Part shown: piece after piece, positions 34,564-41,078 of the stretch
Layout: each line of letters opens with the position of its first letter
Position numbering within the stretch: position 1 is the stretch's first letter
Assembly (NCBI RefSeq): GCF_020616335.1
Contig: NZ_CP085051.1
Span: forward strand, 186,001-250,000
Reading direction: 5' to 3'
From: Corynebacterium uberis
GTDB lineage: Bacteria > Actinomycetota > Actinomycetes > Mycobacteriales > Mycobacteriaceae
DNA: 64,000 bases
Made by a program: the position numbers and the translations under genes
The notes under the pieces: model-generated
Databases searched by the model: none
What the model was told of the DNA's origin: nothing
Seen by the model: only the letters and a program-made list of their open reading frames with translations

Positions 34564-35339
34564 TGGGCGCGTGGGGGTGGACGTGTGCCCTGGCATTGGG
34601 AGCCGGCGCGCTGGCGGTGGGCACGGTGGTGCGTCCGGCGTGGCGGATCCTGCCCGCCGGCATGGCGCTGATTCCGGGGCGCCACGGCTGGGTGCTGGTC
34701 GCCTGCCTAGTCGGCGGGCTTGCGCTGTGGGCCCAGCAGGCCTCAGGCGTCATCGCCGTCGGGATGGGGGTGGCCACGGCGGTACGCCTGGTCGCCCGGA
34801 TGCGGGCGCAGCGTGCGCTGGCTCGGCGTCGGGCGGCGTTGGCGCACCTGCTGGGCCTGTTGGTCACCCAGCTGGAGGCCGGCACGGATCCCGGCCGGGC
34901 GGTCGCGCAGCTGGCCCGCCATGCCCAGGAACCCCACGCGGCGAGCCTGATTCCGGAGCTGCGCGCCCTGGCGGCCACGGAAGGCGCGCAGCACACCGAC
35001 GCCCTGCTTGCTCCCATCGCCGCGGTGTGGGCGGCCTCCCGGGAGCATGGGGTGCCGTTGGCCGGGCTGCTCAGCCAGGCGCAGGCGCGTCTCGACGCCG
35101 CCGTACGCCAGCGCAGCTCCACCGCCGCCGCGCTGACGGGCCCCACCTCCACCGCGGTGATCCTCTCCGCGCTGCCCGTCGCGGGGCTGGGTTTGGGCGC
35201 GGCCATGGGGGCGCACCCGGTGCGGGTGTTGACCTCCGGCGGCCTGGGCGGCCTGCTGCTGGTCGTGGGGATGGCCCTGCTGTGTGCCGGGGTGTTGTGG
35301 TCCCAGGCCATCATTGCGCGGGCGGGGGTGATCGCATGA
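34560..35339 (+). CDS. tadB: Tad pilus membrane protein TadB-like
   Basis: A 259-residue integral membrane protein. The central cytoplasmic part with LLGLLVTQLEAGTDPGRAVA is the type II secretion F-domain pattern, flanked by membrane segments at both ends (LPVAGLGLGAAMGAHPV and GGLLLVVGMALLCAGVLWSQ). The start ATG 34560 follows GGAGCC and overlaps the tadA stop region. It forms the inner-membrane platform with the next gene product. Confidence 0.85.
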   Translation: MMGAWGWTCALALGAGALAVGTVVRPAWRILPAGMALIPGRHGWVLVACLVGGLALWAQQASGVIAVGMGVATAVRLVARMRAQRALARRRAALAHLLGLLVTQLEAGTDPGRAVAQLARHAQEPHAASLIPELRALAATEGAQHTDALLAPIAAVWAASREHGVPLAGLLSQAQARLDAAVRQRSSTAAALTGPTSTAVILSALPVAGLGLGAAMGAHPVRVLTSGGLGGLLLVVGMALLCAGVLWSQAIIARAGVIA

Positions 35340-35917
35340 CTCTGGCATTGCTGCTGGCCAGTGTCGCGTGCCTGCTCGGTGATCCCTGTGCTGTCCGACG
35401 ACTCGGCGATCTCCCGCGGGCTCGCGACGGCCCGCCGCCCGCCCGGCGGTTCCGGTCGCGCCGCACCAATTGGCAGTTGCTGTCCGCGGAGATCAGCGCG
35501 GATGTGGATCTCTACGCCGCCTGCGTGGAGGCCGGGTTAAGCACTGCGACGGCGGCGCGCGTTGTAGCCGGATGTTGCCGCAGCCCGCGGGTCCGTGCGG
35601 TGTGGGCCACGGTGGCCGCCTTGGCGGCTATCGGGGTTCCCGCCCAGCGTGCCTGGGAGGCGGCGGCCGGGGTGCCGGGGCTTGAGCAATTGGCCCAACT
35701 GGTCTCTAGCTCACAGCAGTCCGGTGCCCGCGTGGTCGAGGGGGCGCGGCGCATCGCCCAGTCGTTGCGCCAAGACAGCGCTGATAGTGCCACCGCGCGT
35801 GCCGAGCGCGCCGGGGTGCTCATCGCCATGCCGCTGACCCTGTGTTTCCTGCCCGCCTTTCTGATCCTGGGGCTTGCCCCGGTGATCATCAGCCTCGCCG
35901 CGGAGCTGTTGGCCTAG
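35336..35917 (+). CDS. tadC: Tad pilus membrane protein TadC-like
   Basis: A 193-residue membrane protein with a second F-domain: DVDLYAACVEAGLSTATAAR and later SARVVEG-type helices, then a C-terminal hydrophobic pair (GVLIAMPLTLCFLPAFLILG and ISLAAELLA). The ATG overlaps the tadB stop (ATGA). It is shorter than proteobacterial TadC (about 320 residues), which is usual in mycobacteria and corynebacteria. Confidence 0.83.
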   Translation: MTLALLLASVACLLGDPCAVRRLGDLPRARDGPPPARRFRSRRTNWQLLSAEISADVDLYAACVEAGLSTATAARVVAGCCRSPRVRAVWATVAALAAIGVPAQRAWEAAAGVPGLEQLAQLVSSSQQSGARVVEGARRIAQSLRQDSADSATARAERAGVLIAMPLTLCFLPAFLILGLAPVIISLAAELLA

Positions 35918-36007
35918 CTCGTCATCGCTGGGCGCGATACAGCGCCGCAGGCGCAATCTCTGAGTAGTCATTCATCAGTTCTCGAGCTCAAAAGGAGAGT
36001 TCACACC

Positions 36008-36238
36008 ATGTTCCACAGCACTTTTTCTACCCGCCTGTTCACCGCCGCCACGCGCGCCCATGCCCGGCTGCGGGAACGCCTGGACACCGATTCCGGGCTG
36101 TCGACCATCGAGTACGCCATGGGCACGTTGGCCGCCGCAGCGCTAGCCGCCGTGTTGTATGCGGTGGTCAATAGCTCGGCGGTGTCGAGCGCCATCCAGA
36201 ACATCATCACCGATGCGCTCAACAACATCCCGGGATAG
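36008..36238 (+). CDS. Flp-type pilin-like protein (DUF4244)
   Basis: A 76-residue small protein. A basic N-terminus ends at DTDSGLSTIEYAMGTLAAAA, a pilin-like cleavage region with the conserved Glu, and continues into one membrane helix. It is the probable major subunit of the Tad pilus. AAAGGAGA before the ATG is the best ribosome binding site in the cluster, fitting high expression. It overlaps the next gene by 26 bases. Confidence 0.85.
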   Translation: MFHSTFSTRLFTAATRAHARLRERLDTDSGLSTIEYAMGTLAAAALAAVLYAVVNSSAVSSAIQNIITDALNNIPG

Positions 36239-36533
36239 CGGCGAGTCCGGCTCGGTGACCATTGAGGCCGCGCTCTCCCTCGCGGTGCTTATCACCGTGT
36301 TTGCCGCCATCGTCGCGGGAATGGCCACGGTGGCTGCCCACATTGCGGCTATCGACGCCGCCGGGGCCGCCGCGCGCGCCGCCGCCATCGGGGTGTCAGC
36401 ACCACCAGATGGTCGGGCCACGGTGTCGATCACCCAGCACGATGGGTGGGTGCGTGCGCAGGCCACCGTCGGCTCGCCCCTCGGGGCGCGCACCGCCACC
36501 GCGGTTTTCCCGCAGGAGGTGGCGGCCCCGTGA
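36213..36533 (+). CDS. TadE-like minor pilin
   Basis: A 106-residue protein beginning with SGESGSVTIEAALSLAVLIT, the TadE/type IV pilin-like N-terminal helix with the conserved Glu. ATG 36213 lies inside the previous gene in another frame; the frame is also open upstream, but that part has no pilin features. It probably forms part of the pilus tip or base. Confidence 0.8.
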   Translation: MRSTTSRDSGESGSVTIEAALSLAVLITVFAAIVAGMATVAAHIAAIDAAGAAARAAAIGVSAPPDGRATVSITQHDGWVRAQATVGSPLGARTATAVFPQEVAAP

Positions 36534-36850
36534 GGCCTCGACGCCATGAGGAGGGTTCAGCCACCGTGGCGGCCGCCGGCATGGTTGTGGCGCTGGTGAG
36601 CCTGCTGGGGGTGATCGTCGGGGCGGCCAGCCAGGTTGTCGCGGCGCATCGGGCCCAGGTGGCCGCAGACATGGCCGCGGTCGCTGGCGCTTGGGAGGCC
36701 TTCGGCAGCGGCGCGGCCTGCCAGGAGGCCAGCCGGGTCGCGGCGGCCAATGGGGCGCAGATGCGCTCCTGCGCGCGGGAGGGAGCAGACGTGGTGGTCA
36801 CGGCGACGGTGGGGCGTCGGCACGCCACCTCCAGGGCGGGCCCGCTCTAG
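36530..36850 (+). CDS. TadE-like / Rv3654c-type secreted protein
   Basis: A 106-residue product. EEGSATVAAAGMVVALVSLL is the pilin-like helix, followed by the TadG-like AAHRAQVAADMAAVAGAW and two cysteines (ACQEAS and RSCARE). GTG 36530 overlaps the previous stop (GTGA), with AGGAGG upstream. Its TAG stop shares CTAG with the stop of the convergent helicase. Confidence 0.78.
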   Translation: MRPRRHEEGSATVAAAGMVVALVSLLGVIVGAASQVVAAHRAQVAADMAAVAGAWEAFGSGAACQEASRVAAANGAQMRSCAREGADVVVTATVGRRHATSRAGPL

Positions 36851-39342
36851 GCGGGGGCGCCCACCATGGTGACCAGGGCGCCCAGCAGGGTGATCGCACC
36901 CTGCTTGTCCAACGGCTGGTTGCCGTTGCCGCACTTGGGGGACTGGACGCAGGACGGGCAGCCCGCTTCGCAGGGGCAGGAGCGGACCGCCTCGAATGTG
37001 GCGGTGATCCAGGCGGAAAACTCGGCGTAGCCCAGGTCGGCGAAGCCGCTGCCGCCGGGGTGGCCGTCATAGACAAACACGGTGGGCAGTCCGGTGTCGG
37101 CGTGCAAGGCGGTGGAGACTCCGCCGAGGTCCCAGCGGTCGCACGTGGCCAGGAGGGGCAGCATGCCAATGGCGGCGTGCTCGGCGGCGTGCAGGGTGCC
37201 CGGGACCGCGGCGTCGGAAATGCCCATGGCCCGCAGCGCCAGGGGGTCAATGGTGTAGGCCACGGCCCGGGTGGTCAGCTGGTCCGGCGGCAGATCCAGG
37301 GGGGTGTGGTCGAGGACGGTGCCATCGGATAGCCGGGTGATATACCCAGTGACGCGGCGGGTGACCTGCACGTCCACGTTGGCTACCCACAACCCTGGCG
37401 AGGGGTTCCACAGGTGTTCGGGGTCCGGTCCGCCCAGGATGCGGATGTCGGTGTCTGAGGTGGCGGTGGTGGAGTAGTCGGGACGCTCCGGGTGCACCAG
37501 CGCCACGCCGTCGTCGAGGTCGAGCTCGTCGACGACATAGCTGGTGGATTGGTGCAGGTAGACGGCGCCTTCGAAGAGCTGTGAGGTGGCGCGCGCGGCG
37601 TCGATAGTGCCCAGCAGCCGCCCGTCGGTGGCATCGCAGATGAGGACCTCCGCGCCGCTGCCGCCGCGCAGGTTGACGGCCGCGTGCGCGGTCTCTGGGG
37701 TGAGGTAGCCGGGGCCGAAGGGGTCGTCCGGGTCGTCTGCCCGGGCGTCGCGGGCCCCGGCGTGCAGGGCCACCGGAAACCAGCCGGTGGGGCGCCGGCG
37801 CAGCAGCCCTTCTGCGGCGAGATCTGCAACCACGTCCGTGGCACCCAAGGCGGCCACCTCGGCGAAGGCTAAGGGGCGCTCAACGGCCGCGCAGTAGAGG
37901 TGTCCGCGCAAAACATAGGGGTTGTGCGGGTTGAATACGGTGCGTTCGAGGGGCCGGCCGAGCAGGGCCTGCGGGTGGTGGAGGAGGTAGGTGTCCAGTG
38001 GGTCGTCGCGGCCGACAAAGACCACCAGGCTGGATTGGCCGCGCCGCCCGGCGCGCCCGGCTTGCTGCCAGAAGGAGGCCACGGTGCCGGGGAAGCCGGC
38101 GACGATGACCGCGTCGAGGGACCCGACGTCAATGCCCAGCTCCAGGGCGTTGGTGGTGGCCACCCCGAGGAGGGTGCCGTCATCGAGTTCGCGTTCGAGT
38201 CGGCGGCGGTCCTCGGCGAGGTAGCCGGCGCGATAGGAAGCCACCCGGCTGGCCAGGTCGGGGCGCCCGGCGAGGCGGAGTTCTTCCGCGGCGCGTAGGG
38301 CCACGGTTTCCGCGCCGTGGCGGGAGCGCACGAAGGTCAGTGTGCGGGCGCCCTGGCTGATCAGGTCGGCCATGAGTTCGCCGGCTTCCGTGTTGGCGGC
38401 GCGGCGGATGGGTTCACCGGCGGCGTCTTCGCGTCCTTCCAGGAAGCCGGGTTCCCACAGCATGACGGTGCGGGTGCCAGTGGGGGCGGTGTCCGTGGTG
38501 ACGGTGGCAATCGGCTCGTCGTCGGTGGCCCCGATGAGGCGGGCGGCGTGCGCGCCGGGGTCGGCGGCGGTGGCGGAGGCGAGGATGAAGGTGGGGTGTG
38601 ATCCGTAGGCGGCGGCGATGCGGCGTAGTCGGGCGATGACTAGGGCGACGTTGGCGCCGAAGATGCCGCGGTAGGTGTGGCATTCGTCGATGATGACGTA
38701 GCGCAGGTGGCGCAGGAGCCGCACCCAGCGCGGGTGGTGGGCGAGCAGGGAGGTGTGCACCATGTCTGGATTGCTAAAAACAAAACGGGAGCGCTCGCGA
38801 ATGCCCGATCTGGCCTCGGTGGGGGTATCGCCGTCGTAGGGGGCCGGGTGGATGTCGGCGAGCTCGGGCACGGTGCGTGTGAGGCGTTGGACGGTGGCTA
38901 GTTGGTCTGATCCTAGAGCCTTGGTGGGGGTGAGGTAGAGGGCGCAGTCGTGGGTGGTGGTGGCTAGTCGGGAGAGCACGGGCATGAGGTAGCCCAGCGA
39001 TTTCCCGGAAGACGTGCCGGTAGCTATCACCACATGCTGGCCATTCCATGCGTAGGTGGCGCAGGTTACCTGGTGCGCGTAGGGGCGCTGGATGCCTGCG
39101 TCATCCGTCCAGTAGTCGCGCAGTCCGTCGGGTAGCCAGTCGGGCCAGTCGGCGTAGGCGGCGGGCCGCGGCGGGATTGTTTCGGCGTGGGTGCATGTCG
39201 CAGTGGGGTGGCGGTAGTGGAGCAGGGCCCCCAATTCGTGGCCAATTTCGACAGGGGCAACCTGTGTGTGACCGCGATCGGGGGTAGGGGCCTGAGGGGA
39301 CTGCTCCCCGTGACCTGCTTGTTTTCCGGAGTTGATGGACAT
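36847..39342 (-). CDS. DEAD/DEAH-box helicase with DUF1998 zinc domain (Rv3649-like)
   Basis: An 831-residue superfamily 2 helicase. Motif I is IATGTSSGKS, motif II DECHTYRG, and the later motifs include TTNALELGIDVGSLD and QQAGRAGRRGQSS. The C-terminal cysteine cluster CPCEAGCPSCVQSPKCG belongs to the DUF1998/MrfA-type zinc domain. MrfA-like helicases with MrfB repair mitomycin lesions in Bacillus; no MrfB is adjacent here. It is divergent from cspA, as in mycobacteria. Confidence 0.93.
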   Translation of the reverse strand: MSINSGKQAGHGEQSPQAPTPDRGHTQVAPVEIGHELGALLHYRHPTATCTHAETIPPRPAAYADWPDWLPDGLRDYWTDDAGIQRPYAHQVTCATYAWNGQHVVIATGTSSGKSLGYLMPVLSRLATTTHDCALYLTPTKALGSDQLATVQRLTRTVPELADIHPAPYDGDTPTEARSGIRERSRFVFSNPDMVHTSLLAHHPRWVRLLRHLRYVIIDECHTYRGIFGANVALVIARLRRIAAAYGSHPTFILASATAADPGAHAARLIGATDDEPIATVTTDTAPTGTRTVMLWEPGFLEGREDAAGEPIRRAANTEAGELMADLISQGARTLTFVRSRHGAETVALRAAEELRLAGRPDLASRVASYRAGYLAEDRRRLERELDDGTLLGVATTNALELGIDVGSLDAVIVAGFPGTVASFWQQAGRAGRRGQSSLVVFVGRDDPLDTYLLHHPQALLGRPLERTVFNPHNPYVLRGHLYCAAVERPLAFAEVAALGATDVVADLAAEGLLRRRPTGWFPVALHAGARDARADDPDDPFGPGYLTPETAHAAVNLRGGSGAEVLICDATDGRLLGTIDAARATSQLFEGAVYLHQSTSYVVDELDLDDGVALVHPERPDYSTTATSDTDIRILGGPDPEHLWNPSPGLWVANVDVQVTRRVTGYITRLSDGTVLDHTPLDLPPDQLTTRAVAYTIDPLALRAMGISDAAVPGTLHAAEHAAIGMLPLLATCDRWDLGGVSTALHADTGLPTVFVYDGHPGGSGFADLGYAEFSAWITATFEAVRSCPCEAGCPSCVQSPKCGNGNQPLDKQGAITLLGALVTMVGAPA

Positions 39343-39571
39343 CTAAGGCCCGATACTATCGCTGCGAACGGATTCGTGACACACTGTTGTTAGGTCGCAG
39401 TTTTCTGTGCGCAGTGTCAAGGCGCTCGCAAGAGATCTACCGCGGGCGTCCAGGGCGTCGTCGCTGTTTGTCAGCTAGTCGTTTTCTGGGAGTTCGGTGC
39501 GGCCGCACCACCCGTGGCGGGGGGTAAATCGACTCCCGCCACTTTCCAACCCAAGAAAAGGTGTGCAAAAA

Positions 39572-39775
39572 ATGGCACAGGGAACTGTCAAGTGGTTCAA
39601 CGCGGAGAAGGGCTTCGGCTTCATTGCTCCCGAGGACGGCTCTGCCGACGTGTTCGTTCACTACTCCGAGATCCAGGGCAGCGGCTTCCGCAGCCTGGAG
39701 GAGAACCAGCGCGTTGAGTTCGAGATCGGCGAGGGCGCCAAGGGCCCCCAGGCCCAGCAGGTCCGCGCTCTCTAG
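39572..39775 (+). CDS. cspA: Cold-shock domain protein
   Basis: A 67-residue RNA-binding protein with RNP1 (KGFGFIA) and RNP2 (DVFVHY). It starts [26 protein letters not shown] lies before the ATG. About 230 bases separate it from the helicase start, leaving room for a long 5' leader. Acts as an RNA chaperone. Monocistronic, with the terminator at 39794-39841. Confidence 0.96.
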   Translation: MAQGTVKWFNAEKGFGFIAPEDGSADVFVHYSEIQGSGFRSLEENQRVEFEIGEGAKGPQAQQVRAL

Positions 39776-39793
39776 GACCCTCCTAGGGCAGTA

Positions 39794-39841
39794 ACCCCCG
39801 CCCCGCCCGCAGGTTGACCTGCGCGGTGGGCGGGGGTTTTT
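39794..39841 (+). terminator. Intrinsic terminator after cspA
   Basis: ACCCCCGCCC pairs with GGGCGGGGGT across a second small AGGT/ACCT hairpin, followed by TTTTT. Confidence 0.85.
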
Positions 39842-39896
39842 GCTTGCCGACGCCCCGTGCGCACCGTAGGCACAGCGTGGGTGCGGGAGGGAAAGG

Positions 39897-39909
39897 GGCG
39901 TCGATAAGC
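39897..39909 (+). repeat. Dispersed 13-mer, copy 6
   Basis: Exact copy between cspA and the DedA gene, 5 bases before the DedA stop. An opposite variant, GCTTGCCGACGCC, lies at 39842-39854, so the two could pair as a hairpin. Confidence 0.85.
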
Positions 39910-39914
39910 GATGA

Positions 39915-40541
39915 TCAGGCCGCGGAGGTGGCGGTGATGACCTCGTGGTAATCGGAGAAGCGGGCGCGCAGCCGGTCGATGAGGATGCCCACGGCAAAGC
40001 CCATGATGATGCCCAGCGCCATGCCCACCAGGGGATAGTCCTGGACCACCCAGCCGCCGAGGTAGCCGATGAGGCTGGCCTGCAACGCCCACACGGTCAC
40101 GCCGATGGTGTCAAAGAGGAAGAAGCGCCACCAGGAGTAGCGGGTGGCCCCCAGCATGATGGTGAGCACCCAGCGTGCCCAGGGGATGAACCGGGCGATG
40201 ATGATGGACAGCCCCGCGCGCCGGCGCATGGAGTGGTTGACCCAGCGGGCGGCGCGGGCGAGCTTACTGCGCGGGTTTGCGTTGCGGATGATGTGAACGA
40301 AGCGAGTGCCCAGGGCGTAGCAAATATTATCCCCGATGATCGCCGCGATCATGCCCACCGCGATGACCCCGCGCAGGCTGGGCCGCCCGGTGGCCCCCGC
40401 CCAGGCGCCGGCCATGGAGAGCAACGATTCGCCGGGGAAGATAGGGCAGAGGCAGTCAAGGATGATGAACGCCCCGCAAATGGGGTAGAACATCGCGTGG
40501 GTTACAAACAGCTCGATGAGGCTGGTGAGCTGATCTGCCAT
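39915..40541 (-). CDS. DedA / SNARE-associated family membrane protein
   Basis: A 208-residue polytopic protein. The DedA core is visible: CPIFPGESLLSMAGAWAG, GDNICYALGTRF and ARFIPWARWVLTIMLGATRY with conserved arginines. Family members flip undecaprenyl phosphate or phospholipids and help keep the proton gradient; which role applies here is not shown. AAAGGA lies before the ATG. Confidence 0.9.
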   Translation of the reverse strand: MADQLTSLIELFVTHAMFYPICGAFIILDCLCPIFPGESLLSMAGAWAGATGRPSLRGVIAVGMIAAIIGDNICYALGTRFVHIIRNANPRSKLARAARWVNHSMRRRAGLSIIIARFIPWARWVLTIMLGATRYSWWRFFLFDTIGVTVWALQASLIGYLGGWVVQDYPLVGMALGIIMGFAVGILIDRLRARFSDYHEVITATSAA

Positions 40542-41078
40542 CGATTGTCCTTTGCTGGTGGTTTCTTTTCTGGTGGGTGCTTGCCGGCGCGGGGGCGTCG
40601 AAAAGCTTTGGGGAACAGGTTTCTGACTAGCCTAGACTGCGTGCTTGCGCACAGCCTGTGGGGGCGGTAGCGCGGCGCTGATTTTTTGCGCCCACTGCCC
40701 CCGGTGGCCCCCGCGGGTGCGCTGTTTGGGGGCAGCGAAGGGGCAGTAAGCGGGCGGGGAGGCGGCGGGTATCTGCCGCAGCCCATGCAAGCGGAGCATT
40801 AAATACTGTGTACGGTGTAGCAGTAGTGGGACCGCCGCGTCCTCGATTCGCTGCACCCAGGACGCCGTGTTCATGCAGTGAGACGCCCCTTAAAGGTGTG
40901 GCGGCGTGGTGCGTGGGACGCGCGTGGGTGCCGTGTTTGGTAGGAATTGCGGGTGGCGGTCAGCGCCCCCGCACCCGCGGCACACCGGTGACACATCCGT
41001 GGCACGCCGGTGGCGCACCAGTGGTACGACGGCAGCACGACGGTAGATCGCAAAGACGAAGAAAAGGACGGGTTTCCC
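40542..41078. promoter_or_regulatory. Long region upstream of topA
   Basis: 537 bases without a supported gene. It holds a one-base variant of the 13-mer (GGCGTCGAAAAGC, 40594-40606), TAAATA/TACGGT near 40800-40818 that may be promoter parts, and degenerate direct repeats of the type GGCACRCCGGTG at about 40979-41040. A long supercoiling-sensitive leader for topA is plausible. A short minus-strand frame (40632-40874) is not convincing. Confidence 0.45.

Noticed and set aside
40632-40874. Minus-strand frame of 80 codons upstream of topA
   Set aside because: No binding site, no recognisable motif and a Pro/Gln-rich end; it lies in a likely leader region.
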